Shown: positions 17,507 through 25,981, numbered from the stretch's first letter. The stretch is 64,000 nt of DNA from Aeromonas fluvialis (GCF_000819885.1 NZ_CDBO01000011.1:154702-218701); one strand, 5' to 3'. A program made the numbers and translations. The notes: generated by a model from the letters alone, not told the origin.

Positions 17507-17946
17507 TTTTATTGCTCCTGATTTTATGGACTTAGCATTTTTTCCGGCAGCTGGCTTCGGGCCTACCGCTCGGTATTGGCATTGCAATCAAAACCCCGAA
17601 GGGCAAAAAATCGTGTCTTTGGTTATCTGCAAACCCGGATGTCTTGGCACACCTCGTCGTTGGCAGTCCTGATCATCACATGTTGTTTTTTTATGTTCCG
17701 ATACTTGGCTATCGGACAACGTCAAGAGTACGTTCGCGGTGCGAAATATCAATGAAAAGTTCCCCCAACGTTTCAAAAGTATGACCGAGTGCAAATAATC
17801 ATGGGCAAGGTCGTAAACAGCCTCATGGCAGGTATCACGGCAATGAGAGCGTTTTCATGAGGCAGTGGCCTGCGCCAGTGGGGTTTTCATCCGGTATGGG
17901 TGAAGAGGGTGCAGTTAACCTGTCGGCAATATATAATTTTGTGCTA
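17507..17946. other. Promoter region of the chitoporin gene
   Basis: About 440 bases upstream of chiP. A short repeat CCGATA-N6-TATCGG occurs near 17699-17716 and could be an operator. No gene or small-RNA-like terminator is evident here. The only strong hairpin is the chemoreceptor terminator at the left of the chemoreceptor gene. Confidence 0.4.
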
Positions 17947-17978
17947 CAAAAAAACTTTCCCTCTGGTTGAGGGAAAGT
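17947..17978 (-). terminator. Rho-independent terminator of the chemoreceptor gene
   Basis: ACTTTCCCTC and GAGGGAAAGT form a perfect 10-bp stem with a 5-nt loop (17954-17978). On the minus strand it is followed by seven T residues. Confidence 0.9.
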
Positions 17979-18009
17979 GATCTGATGGGGATGTGGGGGC
18001 GAATAGGGG

Positions 18010-19947
18010 TCAGCCTTGCTGGCCGAGGATGCGGGGGATCTGCTGCGCCTGATGGTGAATATGGGATGAGACCTGAACCGATAGCTGACTCACCTGACGG
18101 GCATGCTGATGGATACGGGTGATCAGATCGGCAAAACTGGCCAGCTTGTGTTCCTGACTTTTGGCGTTGTCGGCGCCCTGCAGGGCAATCACTGCGGTGT
18201 TGCGGGCGATCTCCCGCACCGCCTGGGTGGTCTGGCGCAGTTGCTCCGCCTGCGCCCGCTGGCGGCTTGACTCGCGGGTGATCCGGTTCAGTACAGTGCC
18301 AAGCTGTTCACCGGATTGGGTCAGACGCCCCAAAATATCGGTGATCTGGTTGAGGGATTGCTGGGTATTGGCCGAGAGGTGGCGCACTTCATCGGCAACC
18401 ACGGCAAAGCCGCGCCCCTGCTCCCCTGCGCGGGCCGCTTCGATGGCGGCGTTGAGGGCCAGCAAGTTGGTCTGCTGAGCGATATGACCGATCACATCGA
18501 CAATGGCCGTCACATCGGCAACCGAGCGGGTGAGGGCTTGCAGTGCCTCATCGCTCTCGTCAATCGCCAGTCCTGTCTGATGAGTGGCGTGCAGCATGCT
18601 CCCCACCAGATCTTCGCTCTGGCTCATCGCCTGTTCGTTATGGTGGGCATGCTGGGCGATGTCGGCGGCGACCTGATGGACCTCTCCGGCCAGCTGGTTC
18701 AGCTCATCCATCATCTGACCGCTCTCGTCGACCACCTGTTCGGTGGTGCGGGTGCTGTGGTGGATCTCGTCAACCTGACTGACCATCCCTTGCAGACTGA
18801 GGGATACCGCTGACAGCTGCCCCTCTTTTTGCTGTTGGTCCAGTTGCAGACGACCGATCAGCCGATTGTAGCTGGCAACAATATCGGCCAGCTCGTTGCG
18901 ATCGCGCCCGGTAGGCAACGGCTCGGCCTGCCCCGTCTGATCGAGTTGCATAAAAGCTCCACGCAGTCGCAACAAGGGGGTGAGCAGCCAACGTCGTTGC
19001 ACCAGCGCAAACAGCAGGGCGACTATCACCAGACAGAGCGCCAGCGTGCCGAGGATGGTGGCCAGCTCCTGATTGACGGCTTGCCGTTCGCGGGCTAGTT
19101 GTTCCCCCATCTGTCTGGTCGCTTGCAACATGGCCATGATGTCTTGCTGCACGGTCTGGCGGCCAGCCTGTTGCTGTTGTAGCGCCGTGCGGCTGTTGGC
19201 CAGCTCCTGCGGATAGCGGCCCAGCAGCGAGCGTAATTCGCTGCGCGGTTGATCTCCCAGCTCCTTGCGTACCGGCTCCCCCAGCGTGAATTCATCGGCG
19301 GGCGCCTCTTCATACAGGCCGAGCAGCGGCAAGGCTTGCAGCGCTTGCGCCTGTTTTTGCAGTGCCTCCAGCTCAAAGCGGATCCCTTCGAGCAGCTTTT
19401 CATTGCCCTGCTCCATATAGCTTTGGCGCAAATGGGCGAGGCGCGGCAGGCCAGCCAGGATCTCGGCCGCACCGCGGCGATATTGCTGTGCTGCGGCAGA
19501 TTGTTCTGTGCTGGCGCCTTGCTCCCCATAGCGGATCAGCGCCATGGCTTGGCTGCCCAGCTCACTCTCCGCATTTTGCAGCAGCAGCTGGCTGTTGCCC
19601 GAGAGCTTGCCTGCGGCCTGATAGTCGTGCGCGATGCGCTGCGCCATCTGTTCGAGTTGCTGTCTGAGCGGGGCCGCCACGGCATCATCCTGAGCGGCCA
19701 GTGAGGAGAGTGCTTGCTGGCGGATCTTCTCCGCAGCGGTCAGTTGCTGTGGATCGCCGCTGTTGAGGTAGTCACGCAGGCTGTTTTGCAGGGTCACCGT
19801 CACCAGTTGTTGCAGCGTCTCGTGCTGATGCTGGGCCTGATTGGTGCGGGCAAGCTGTTGCCAGCCGTGGTAGAGGGCCAGCGCCTGTCCTCCCGCAACC
19901 AGTAACAAAACAAGGGAGGATAGGGTGGCGTAATGGGCGATTTTCAC
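18010..19947 (-). CDS. Methyl-accepting chemotaxis protein
   Basis: A 645-residue transducer. A first membrane helix lies at about residues 5-25, a long helical periplasmic domain of about 270 residues follows, and a second helix ([20 protein letters not shown]) lies near residue 305. Then come a HAMP segment and a cytoplasmic coiled coil with the hairpin tip [34 protein letters not shown]. The size and helical content of the periplasmic domain suggest a helical bimodular or similar fold; the ligand is unknown. There is no C-terminal pentapeptide. I chose the GTG at 19947, preceded by AGGA, over an ATG at 19974 that lacks a ribosome-binding site. Confidence 0.9.
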   Translation of the reverse strand: MKIAHYATLSSLVLLLVAGGQALALYHGWQQLARTNQAQHQHETLQQLVTVTLQNSLRDYLNSGDPQQLTAAEKIRQQALSSLAAQDDAVAAPLRQQLEQMAQRIAHDYQAAGKLSGNSQLLLQNAESELGSQAMALIRYGEQGASTEQSAAAQQYRRGAAEILAGLPRLAHLRQSYMEQGNEKLLEGIRFELEALQKQAQALQALPLLGLYEEAPADEFTLGEPVRKELGDQPRSELRSLLGRYPQELANSRTALQQQQAGRQTVQQDIMAMLQATRQMGEQLARERQAVNQELATILGTLALCLVIVALLFALVQRRWLLTPLLRLRGAFMQLDQTGQAEPLPTGRDRNELADIVASYNRLIGRLQLDQQQKEGQLSAVSLSLQGMVSQVDEIHHSTRTTEQVVDESGQMMDELNQLAGEVHQVAADIAQHAHHNEQAMSQSEDLVGSMLHATHQTGLAIDESDEALQALTRSVADVTAIVDVIGHIAQQTNLLALNAAIEAARAGEQGRGFAVVADEVRHLSANTQQSLNQITDILGRLTQSGEQLGTVLNRITRESSRQRAQAEQLRQTTQAVREIARNTAVIALQGADNAKSQEHKLASFADLITRIHQHARQVSQLSVQVSSHIHHQAQQIPRILGQQG

Positions 19948-20052
19948 GGGGTAATTCCTGTCAGCACAGACCATGGGGGAGCGTGGCCAGAGCCTAAACA
20001 GGGATGATGGCGTTTTTATGACAGCACGGTCAGGTAGCCCTATCTTGCCGGC

Positions 20053-20937
20053 TTAACTGGCTCGGGATACCTGAGCGCTGTTGCGTTGGCCCAGCATACC
20101 GAGCAGGGCGCCTCCCATAATAAGTGCACCGGCCAGCAGATGGCGCGAGGTCAGCGCTTCTCCATTGAGCAACACCAGCAGCAAGGTGCTCAGCAGCGGT
20201 GTCAGGTAGGCAAGGGCACCGATCCGGCGTGGATCGCCGTCTCGCAGTGCCAGATACCAGGTCACAAAGGCCGCCCCCATGGGGCCCAGCGCCAGCCCGA
20301 TGATGAGGCTCCAGTCACTGGTGGGGATCTGCGCGAGTGGCAGGGGCCCCTCCAGCAGACGGGCGAGCAGCAGCGCCAGCAAACCTGCGGGCAGGCAGGC
20401 TGCCGCAGTGACCACGGCAGGTGCCGGTGGCAGACGGCGTGACAGCACCGAATAGGCCCCCCAGACGACAGCCGCGCCCAGTGCCAGCAGGTATCCCGGC
20501 AGATAGGTCTGTTGCAGTTGCAGCTCGCCATTGACCATCACCAGCATGGAGCCCGCCAGACCAAAGGCGCCAGCCAGCAGATGACGGGCATGGAGTGGAT
20601 GGCCGGGCAACAACAGCGGGGTGAACAGAATGATGCAGAGCGGCCAGAGGTAGTTGATGAGGTTGGCCTCCAGCACCGGGGCATGGCGAAAACTCATAAA
20701 GAGCAGCAGATGGTAGAGCAGCAATGCCGTAACCGTCACCAGCCAGGTAATGGGGCGAGCGCGCCATTGGCGCCAAAACGGCAAGGCCCCGACCCCGCAG
20801 AAAAACAGCACCAGCCCGACCAGCACCAGTGGTGACACGCTGGTGACCCGTGACGTCAGCGCCGCCAGTGAGGCCCACAGCACAATGGTCAGCAAGGCAA
20901 AACCGGTGGATCTATCCCAACAGGAACAAATGGGCAT
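20053..20937 (-). CDS. EamA-family exporter, YddG-like
   Basis: A 294-residue inner-membrane protein of the drug/metabolite transporter superfamily with ten predicted helices in two EamA repeats. The start FALLTIVLWASLAALTSRV and the later ALGPMGAAFVTWYLALRDGDPRRIGALAYLTPLLST resemble the aromatic amino acid exporter YddG. The ATG at 20937 follows AAAGGAG; an in-frame ATG at 20964 is less likely. It is the last core gene before the tRNA-Arg remnant and the island. Confidence 0.85.
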   Translation of the reverse strand: MPICSCWDRSTGFALLTIVLWASLAALTSRVTSVSPLVLVGLVLFFCGVGALPFWRQWRARPITWLVTVTALLLYHLLLFMSFRHAPVLEANLINYLWPLCIILFTPLLLPGHPLHARHLLAGAFGLAGSMLVMVNGELQLQQTYLPGYLLALGAAVVWGAYSVLSRRLPPAPAVVTAAACLPAGLLALLLARLLEGPLPLAQIPTSDWSLIIGLALGPMGAAFVTWYLALRDGDPRRIGALAYLTPLLSTLLLVLLNGEALTSRHLLAGALIMGGALLGMLGQRNSAQVSRAS

Positions 20938-21143
20938 CCAACACTCCTTTGCAAGATGAAGCAACAGGCTTTGCCGCGGGGTTCAGCCAAAGAGAGGCAG
21001 TTTATCAGACAGGACAGATACCGCATGTCGCGTGAATACAATTGCTTGTGACCCGGTGAGGAGTTGAATGGAGCAAAAAGAGTGCTGCCGGACCTTGTAC
21101 TCGTCGCCAAAGAGATGAGTGAATGCGAAAAGGTGATGATGGG

Positions 21144-21168
21144 TGGCGTCCCAGGCAGGATTCGAACC
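21144..21168 (-). pseudogene. 3' fragment of host tRNA-Arg(CCT), split by the island
   Basis: On the minus strand this reads GGTTC, the rest of the T-loop and T-stem, acceptor CTGGGAC, discriminator G and encoded CCA. CTGGGAC pairs with the GTCCCAG that begins the 5' fragment at 50004, and the two T-stem halves (GCAGG/CCTGC) also match. The 5' fragment lies 28.8 kb away at 49948-50004, so the gene has been cut in the T-loop and this piece has no promoter. Confidence 0.92.
21164..21168. repeat. Left copy of the GAACC junction repeat
   Basis: GAACC (T-loop of tRNA-Arg) occurs here and again at 49948-49952, one at each junction. It is a target duplication or the recombination core left by integration. 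Confidence 0.85.
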
Positions 21169-21169
21169 A

Positions 21170-21184
21170 TTATGTACTATAGGT
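21170..21184 (+). repeat. Left terminal inverted repeat of the island
   Basis: TTATGTACTATAGGT, the exact inverted copy of 49933-49947. One extra A (21169) separates it from the GAACC junction repeat. Confidence 0.9.
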
Positions 21185-21257
21185 GATGGTTTTTACTGTG
21201 TGTGTCTTTGCTAACCACTTAAAAATCAGTGGTTTGATTTCGTGCTAAGATGCTGGG

Positions 21258-21270
21258 TTCTATTGCACTA
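21258..21270 (+). repeat. TTCTATTGCACTA motif, left end of island
   Basis: TTCTATTGCACTA is identical to 49918-49930 near the right end. Inverted AGTGCAATAG copies precede the recombinase gene at 49693-49702 and 49721-49730. It is probably a recombinase or accessory-protein binding site. Confidence 0.65.
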
Positions 21271-21275
21271 AGTGC

Positions 21276-21345
21276 GCATGGTGGTGCGAACCGCAGAAGT
21301 ATACACTTCTAATCGCTATGCCAATGAGCTGACGATAAAGCCTTA
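21276..21345 (-). other. Degenerate tRNA-like relic at the island's left end
   Basis: On the minus strand this stretch has a D-arm-like AGCTCATTGGCATAGC, an anticodon-arm-like AGAAG...CTTCT helix and a T-loop-like GCGGTTCGCACC. The acceptor and T-stems do not pair and the anticodon loop has the wrong size, so it is not a working tRNA. It follows directly on the TTCTATTGCACTA motif and contains another GAACC, and may mark an older insertion boundary. In 21185-21477 there is otherwise only the hairpin at 21402-21429. Confidence 0.35.
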
Positions 21346-21401
21346 CAACTAAGAGATGCGGCGGGCTGTTTGGGTTTATGCATTATTGTATGCCTACTAG
21401 C

Positions 21402-21429
21402 GTCAGGCCACCGTAGTGTGTGGCCTGAC
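21402..21429. other. Perfect 10-bp hairpin at the island's left end
   Basis: GTCAGGCCAC and GTGGCCTGAC pair around an 8-base loop, with only TTTA after it on the plus strand. It could be a terminator insulating the island edge or a structural part of the end. Confidence 0.5.
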
Positions 21430-21477
21430 TTTACAGGTCATCTGGATTGGCTGCATTTTACCTTCTTTCTAGCGGCC

Positions 21478-21741
21478 TTAACCCAACGTCCTCATCACCT
21501 CCTCCACGGCTGCCAACCGTCCTCGTAAGGACTGAAATTTCTGACTGGTGTGCCTGAGCACACTATCAATGGTTGCCACTAGCGCGGGGAAATCTGCTCG
21601 TAGCTCATTGTATTCGGCGAACGTGGCCTGATATTCCTGAATTTCAAATCGATTAGATTTCGCCTTGGCCTCCAATTCTTCCAATCCCTTTCGCACCTCA
21701 TCCTTCACTTCCACGACAGGCGTTTGCTCGACCTGAGTCAC
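21478..21741 (-). pseudogene. Truncated paralogue of the 22074-22640 gene
   Basis: The 87 codons here end with AEYNELRADFPALVATIDSVLR...SLRGRLAAVEEVMRTL. This aligns residue by residue with the C-terminus of the gene at 22074-22640 (AEYQQLRVDFSILDPAIERAI...DLRGRLEAVERLLRGL). The N-terminal winged-helix half is missing and is replaced by DNA that encodes an IS66 transposase scrap on the other strand. The only start codon is a GTG without a good ribosome-binding site. I read it as a C-terminal remnant left after an insertion; expression is doubtful. Confidence 0.65.
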
Positions 21742-21791
21742 TGGAACCTGTGGGCCAAGTAGATCCTCTCGAACGCCTGCTGGAGTAGGAG

Positions 21792-21980
21792 TTGGCTGGC
21801 GTATTGGTGGCGGGCCTGTATGCTGGCTACCGGTTTGTCTGCACGAGTCTGCGCCTGCTTTGCTGGGCCCATGTACTGCGCAACGTGGCTGTTATCGCCC
21901 AGAGTGGGGAGCGGTTTCGTCAACGCTTACTTTCGTTGGTTGAGACGACCAAGCGCTTGGGACGTTGCCCCCAAGAGTGA
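21792..21980 (+). pseudogene. IS66-family transposase fragment
   Basis: The translation includes LRLLCWAHVLRNVAVIAQSGERFRQRLLSLVETTKRLG. This resembles the segment around the second catalytic region of IS66-type DDE transposases (C-W-A-H-V/L-x-R). Only about 60 codons remain, there are no terminal repeats, and neither orf1 nor orf2 is present. It lies between the truncated paralogue and its intact relative, so an IS66 insertion followed by deletion probably caused the truncation. Confidence 0.6.
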
Positions 21981-22073
21981 CTGCATACCATTGTCCGAGC
22001 CCGCATCGAGAAAACGGATTACCCCATTCACTCCGAACTGTGTGCATCAATCCCCTGACGCTGAACGGTTACA

Positions 22074-22640
22074 TCAAGAGGCGCTTCTAAACGCAATCAA
22101 CCCCCTCAAAAGCCTCTCCACGGCCTCCAGCCTGCCCCGCAAATCGCGTTTCTCTGCAACGGTATTGTTGATGGCCCTTTCAATCGCTGGATCCAATATG
22201 GAGAAGTCCACTCTTAATTGCTGGTACTCAGCGAGCATTGAATCACATTCCTGCAACCCCTTACGGTAGTGCTGTGCTCTCGCGATCAGTCCTTCCAGGA
22301 CGGATTCATACGTTTCCGACTTACGCTCCTTACCCGATTCCGTTACAAGCGCACAAGGCCCAATAAATTCCTCCTTGAAATGCACTTCATCGAACTTGGG
22401 AGTCCTGATGAAATGAGAAAAGCGCCTCCCATCATCAACTGTCTTCCTTTTTAGAAGTCCCTGATTTACGAGCTTGATCAGATGCCGATAAATGAAGGTA
22501 TAACGCCGCTGACGTATCTGCGATTCTGCTTTGTCACCAAAAATGGCATTTACAAATCCTGTCGCAGTGAAGTCATCCATCTGCCATCGAATGAGTGCGG
22601 TGTAGAGCGCGGTTGGTAACCACACGGTCTGGGAGCTCAT
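22074..22640 (-). CDS. Unknown winged-helix-like/coiled-coil protein
   Basis: A 188-residue protein I do not recognise by name. Residues 1-85 (TALYTALIRWQMDDFTATGFVNAIFGDKAES...RHLIKLVNQGLLKRKTVDDGRRF) look like a winged helix-turn-helix with a wing at KRKTVDDGRRF. Residues 110-185 are helical and charged, probably a coiled coil. AGGATTACTT precedes the ATG at 22640. It is divergent from the small XRE regulator, sharing about 118 bases of promoter DNA with it. A truncated C-terminal copy lies at 21478-21741. The layout suggests a DNA-binding protein whose C-terminal helices mediate multimerisation; that is inference. Confidence 0.6.
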   Translation of the reverse strand: MSSQTVWLPTALYTALIRWQMDDFTATGFVNAIFGDKAESQIRQRRYTFIYRHLIKLVNQGLLKRKTVDDGRRFSHFIRTPKFDEVHFKEEFIGPCALVTESGKERKSETYESVLEGLIARAQHYRKGLQECDSMLAEYQQLRVDFSILDPAIERAINNTVAEKRDLRGRLEAVERLLRGLIAFRSAS

Positions 22641-22693
22641 AAGTAATCCTGGGCCTCGAACGAAAACATTTAGTGGAAATCTAAACTCGGTTG

Positions 22694-22707
22694 CGGATTA
22701 TAATCCG
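22694..22707 (+). promoter_or_regulatory. Palindromic operator over the -10 of the XRE gene
   Basis: CGGATTATAATCCG is a perfect 14-bp palindrome whose centre is a consensus TATAAT -10 box (22699-22704), 52 bases before the XRE start codon. This is the layout expected for a small autorepressing regulator binding its own promoter. Confidence 0.6.
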
Positions 22708-22758
22708 TGGTTGTTAGCCAGACAACCAGAGATAGTGCTCGCCAGCGAGAGGCGAGAC

Positions 22759-22965
22759 ATGCAAGAGCTAGCAAAAAAATTTGGTGATGCTGTACGTGAT
22801 AGACGGCTTCAATTGGGCGTATCGCAAGATGCACTCGCATATGCGGCCGAAATTGATAGAAGCTACGTAGGACGAATTGAGCGTGGTGAGGTCAATGTCA
22901 CCCTGGAAAAGGCTTATCGTCTTGCCAGGGTTATGGGGTGTGACATTCGCGATTTGCTGCCATAG
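22759..22965 (+). CDS. Small XRE-family transcriptional regulator (controller-like)
   Basis: A 68-residue protein that is almost entirely one helix-turn-helix domain: FGDAVRDRRLQLGVSQDALAYAAEIDRSYVGRIERGEVNVTLEKAYRLARVMG. It resembles the controller (C) proteins of restriction-modification systems and phage-type repressors. No restriction or methylase gene is adjacent, so its regulon is probably itself and the divergent gene at 22074-22640. I chose the ATG at 22759, preceded by GAGAGG; an in-frame TTG at 22711 would overlap the promoter palindrome region. Confidence 0.8.
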   Translation: MQELAKKFGDAVRDRRLQLGVSQDALAYAAEIDRSYVGRIERGEVNVTLEKAYRLARVMGCDIRDLLP

Positions 22966-23030
22966 ATATATTTGCCAAATAATTATCTCTTAACCCAGAT
23001 AAAACTAAATTTCCCTATAATTATTCACAG

Positions 23031-23116
23031 TGACGGCATAGTGAGTGCCTTCAGGCATATGAATAAGCAGACCAGACGGCATCTGCGTGTGCGTGGCTTC
23101 ATGCAGCGCAAGCTGC
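23031..23116. repeat. 86-bp repeat, left copy flanking fic
   Basis: Aligns without gaps to 24613-24698 at about 80% identity (69 of 86 by eye), in direct orientation. The two copies bracket the fic gene. On the minus strand both begin with shared DNA (GCAGCTTGCGCTGCAT) and end in a MPEGTHYAV/MPDGTHHGV-like tail. That tail resembles the C-terminus of the gene at 25252-25512. They are probably decayed 3' ends of its relatives. The rest of 22966-23290 shows nothing. Confidence 0.7.
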
Positions 23117-23290
23117 AAGCTCACAAGAACCATTCGAAACGAAAACGAACTCCCGCCTTGTCTATCTACTGGTTGCTATAGCACCACACAGCAGCAATAA
23201 ATCCAGTTTTTCGTCAGCTCCTGTCTGAGATTTTCAGCCTGTATCCCCATCCTCATTACCAGCTCTGCTGGTCTGCTGCATGTGTTATAT

Positions 23291-23344
23291 TCGGCTCAAA
23301 CATTGAGCCGAATGATGGGCTGGGTCGGCTCATTCTTGAGACCC
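23291..23344 (+). promoter_or_regulatory. Two TCGGCTCA/TGAGCCGA operators before fic
   Basis: TCGGCTCA-N5-TGAGCCGA is perfect at 23291-23311. An imperfect second copy (TCGGCTCA-N4-TGAGACC) starts at 23325, with its centre about 33-34 bp further on. A TTATAT -10-like box (23285-23290) abuts the first. The same element occurs three times at 26200-26285. The Fic protein ends in a winged-helix-like domain and is a candidate autoregulator. Confidence 0.65.
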
Positions 23345-23366
23345 TAGCATGTTGGATGAGGAAATA

Positions 23367-24506
23367 ATGGAACCATTTTGGATTTGGCAACAAGCAGATT
23401 GGCCCCATTTTCGTTGGCGGGATAGCGAGATATTGCCCAGATTACGGCAGGTTCAACGCAGACAGGGAATTCTAATCGGTAGTCATTCCAGGTTGGGGAA
23501 CCCCGACCAAACGTTGGACACGTTATTGGCTAACATCATCGCCTCGTCCGCTATCGAAGGCGAACGTCTCAATGCCCAATCCGTGCGATCTTCCCTGGCT
23601 AGGCGGTTAGGGAGCTCACAAACTCAGTCCTATCCAGTATCAGAGCGCTCAGAGGGGCTCGCGGCCATGATGCTGGATGCCATCGACAACCATGAACAAC
23701 CACTGACAATTGAACGACTTTACCAATGGCATCGTTGGCTGTTCCCTGTCAACGAATGGTCGGTACAGCCAATGAACGTAGGGCAGTTGCGAGGAGATGA
23801 GCCGATGCTGGTTGTCTCTGGGCGTGTTGATCGCCCTACCGTGCATTTTGAGGCACCGCCCAGAGCCGCTCTGGACGATCAACTGGCCGAGTTCATCCCC
23901 TGGTTTAACCAGACTCAGCATGACCCCACGATGGATCCACTGCTTCGTGCGGCGATCTGCCATTTCTGGTTCGTGACGCTGCATCCCGTTGATGATGGCA
24001 ATGGGCGGTTAGCGCGGGCACTGACCGACCTCGCGCTGTCACAGGCTGACAGCCACAGCATCCGGCTGTATGCCATGTCAGTTGCCATTCTAGAGCTGCG
24101 GGGTGACTACTATCGAGCGCTTGAGTCAGCGCAGAGGGGCTCGCTAGATATTACCTCCTGGATCTGTTGGTTCCTCGACACACTGGATTACTCCATAGAG
24201 CTGGCATTACAGGTTATTGATCGTTCTCTCGCCAAGACATTTTTCTGGTTGCGGCACTGTAATGACGATCTGAGTCCAGAGCAAACCAAAGTGCTGAATC
24301 GTTTACTGGATGGCGGCGAACAGGGTTTTGAAAATGGCATCAATGCAAGCCAGTATCAAAAAGTGGCCGGAGTAAGCAAAGCGACCGCTACACGCCATCT
24401 TGCGCAATTGGTGGATAAGGGGTGCATTGAGAAATTACCTGGTGGCGGACGCAATACACGCTATCAGATCCACTGGGGCCATATTGGCTCCACTGTGGGA
24501 GTCTGA
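23367..24506 (+). CDS. Fic family protein with N-terminal DUF4172-like domain and C-terminal HTH
   Basis: A 379-residue Fic protein. The N-terminal WIWQQADWPHFRW region resembles DUF4172. An inhibitory helix motif S-x-x-x-E-G lies at residues 60-65 (SSAIEG), so this is a class II, self-inhibited Fic. The catalytic loop HPVDDGNGR begins at His206 and is intact. The C-terminal ASQYQKVAGVSKATATRHLAQLVDKGCIEKLPGGGRNTRY is a winged-helix-like DNA-binding domain. It should transfer AMP to protein hydroxyls when de-inhibited. I prefer the ATG at 23367 (AGGAAATA before it); an ATG at 23349 adds six residues. It is flanked by 86-bp repeats and preceded by two operators. Confidence 0.88.
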   Translation: MEPFWIWQQADWPHFRWRDSEILPRLRQVQRRQGILIGSHSRLGNPDQTLDTLLANIIASSAIEGERLNAQSVRSSLARRLGSSQTQSYPVSERSEGLAAMMLDAIDNHEQPLTIERLYQWHRWLFPVNEWSVQPMNVGQLRGDEPMLVVSGRVDRPTVHFEAPPRAALDDQLAEFIPWFNQTQHDPTMDPLLRAAICHFWFVTLHPVDDGNGRLARALTDLALSQADSHSIRLYAMSVAILELRGDYYRALESAQRGSLDITSWICWFLDTLDYSIELALQVIDRSLAKTFFWLRHCNDDLSPEQTKVLNRLLDGGEQGFENGINASQYQKVAGVSKATATRHLAQLVDKGCIEKLPGGGRNTRYQIHWGHIGSTVGV

Positions 24507-24612
24507 AAAGACTCTATCTGTTAAATTGTTTGGACTCTCCCTGCGGGAGTTGTTTTAATTTGGTGGATTAGAGCCTCTATTGACGAACTAATAAAGCGCA
24601 TAAATTAAATTT

Positions 24613-24698
24613 TGACGCCATGATGAGTGCCGTCAGGCATATGAGTGAGCAGATAAGATGGCATTCTCTTGGGTGTGGCCCCATGCAGCGCAAGCTGC
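24613..24698. repeat. 86-bp repeat, right copy flanking fic
   Basis: Partner of 23031-23116, same orientation and length. On the minus strand its end reads HMPDGTHHGVKI and a stop, nearly the same as the end of the gene at 25252-25512. No intact gene lies in 24507-24792. Confidence 0.7.
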
Positions 24699-24792
24699 GG
24701 TAATCCCTACGGGCATCTCACCTTTAAATGTATTTTTGAGAAGCCTCATGTACAGTATCCGTATCTATTTAAGTTGATATGAAGGATCTTTA

Positions 24793-25143
24793 ATGAGAAC
24801 GGTCGAGTTTCTCCAGTACACTTTACAGCCAAGTGCAGGTAATGGATTTCATCAGATCATGCGAAGTATCAGCGTTCCTTTGCATCAGGCCGCTGGAATT
24901 GATGTAGTCACTTATGGTCAGTCGCAACATGATCCAGACAGCTATGTTTTGGTTCGAGCTTTTGATAACCCTGAGCATAGGGAAAAATCTCTTGATGCCT
25001 TTTACCAAAGCGATAGTTGGCGCAAGGGCCCAAGAGAGAAAATTATTAACAGCATTGCTGTTAGTGTTATGTCTGTTGTGTCGATGGAGTCAACGACTAT
25101 TGATGCTCTGCGTCAGACCTGCTACACCTCTATGTCTGACTAG
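24793..25143 (+). CDS. NIPSNAP/ABM-like small protein
   Basis: A 116-residue soluble protein. MRTVEFLQYTLQPSAGNGFHQIM and SYVLVRAFDNPEHREKSLDAFYQSDSWRKGPREKII follow the pattern of NIPSNAP and antibiotic-biosynthesis-monooxygenase folds: a dimeric alpha-beta barrel with an L-x-P/A-G segment and W-x-x-G-P after a helix. GAAGGA lies six bases before the ATG. No cofactor motif is visible and a role cannot be assigned. It lies between fic with its repeats and the converging gene at 25252-25512. Confidence 0.6.
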   Translation: MRTVEFLQYTLQPSAGNGFHQIMRSISVPLHQAAGIDVVTYGQSQHDPDSYVLVRAFDNPEHREKSLDAFYQSDSWRKGPREKIINSIAVSVMSVVSMESTTIDALRQTCYTSMSD

Positions 25144-25251
25144 GAATAATGACACATTCTGTTAGGCTGGTTCAGAAAGCAATAGCTCGGATTGCTTTGT
25201 AAGGTGCTGTCCGTATGAAACTGTTTAATCCATGATGGATTATAAAAACAA

Positions 25252-25512
25252 CTAAATGTTGACGCCATGATGCGTACCATCTGGCATATGGACGAATAAA
25301 CTTAGCCGACAGTCATTACTCTCAACAGACCTTTTGAGCGACAACAAAATATTTAGAACATCGGGATTAATTTCAGGAACATCACCTGCACTGCGATTTG
25401 AAAGCAATTTGGTCACAGCAATATGAACTCGCAGCTCTTCGGCATGCTCCTTGGCTCTCTGGACTACCTCGGATGATTCAGACTCGATGATATCCTCTAA
25501 TGTCCTCCCCAT
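25252..25512 (-). CDS. Unknown 86-residue island protein
   Basis: A small acidic protein (MGRTLEDIIESESSEVVQRAKEH...) ending VHMPDGTHHGVNI. I do not recognise a family. AGGAG lies seven bases before the ATG, which supports translation. Its C-terminal tail recurs in degraded form in the two 86-bp repeats on either side of fic, so the family has been copied several times in this island. It follows the H-NS paralogue by 61 bases on the same strand and may be co-transcribed with it. Confidence 0.6.
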   Translation of the reverse strand: MGRTLEDIIESESSEVVQRAKEHAEELRVHIAVTKLLSNRSAGDVPEINPDVLNILLSLKRSVESNDCRLSLFVHMPDGTHHGVNI

Positions 25513-25573
25513 ACGGTGCTCCTACTACAGATAGAATTAAAGGCCCACGCCGAGCTGGCATGGGCTCTCAGCA

Positions 25574-25981
25574 CTAGATCAAGAACTCTTCCAATGCTCG
25601 ACCATTCGCAACAGCTTCTGCGATAGCCTTAGGCATGCGCCCCTGACCAGTCCAGGTCTTCTCCTGACCATCCTCGGTATACCTGTATTTTGCAGGGCGA
25701 GGAGCGCGTTTGGCTTTGGCTGAACCGTCAGCTTTCGCTGGAGCCACAGTACCAACCAGCTCGCTCGGATCGATGCCTGCTTGTTTCAGCATCTCGGTGA
25801 ACTCGGCCAGCTTTTGCAGGCGCTCGGCAGATTCTTCTCTCAATTTGGTCTCTTGCTGCTCACGCTCAGCAAAAATCTCTTCAAATTTTTCTCTGATTTC
25901 GACCAGCTGCTCAAATGACAGCTCACGCAGTGCAGCTCGCAGGCTACGAATATTCATCAGTGTTTTCAAAAAGTCATTCAT
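25574..25981 (-). CDS. H-NS family nucleoid protein, island-encoded
   Basis: A 135-residue H-NS homologue. The N-terminal oligomerisation domain is LMNIRSLRAALRELSFEQLVEIREKFEEIFAEREQQE. A linker (KADGSAKAKRAPRPAKY) leads to the DNA-binding domain with TWTGQGRMPKAIAEA, whose QGR loop inserts in the AT-rich minor groove. Such island copies usually silence horizontally acquired DNA and may modify host H-NS complexes; that role is inferred. Upstream, 26200-26285 carries three copies of the operator also found at the fic promoter. ATG at 25981. Confidence 0.92.
   Translation of the reverse strand: MNDFLKTLMNIRSLRAALRELSFEQLVEIREKFEEIFAEREQQETKLREESAERLQKLAEFTEMLKQAGIDPSELVGTVAPAKADGSAKAKRAPRPAKYRYTEDGQEKTWTGQGRMPKAIAEAVANGRALEEFLI

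Noticed and set aside
22759..22965. Controller protein of a restriction-modification system
   Set aside because: The regulator resembles C proteins, but no restriction or methylase gene lies nearby; kept only as an XRE regulator.
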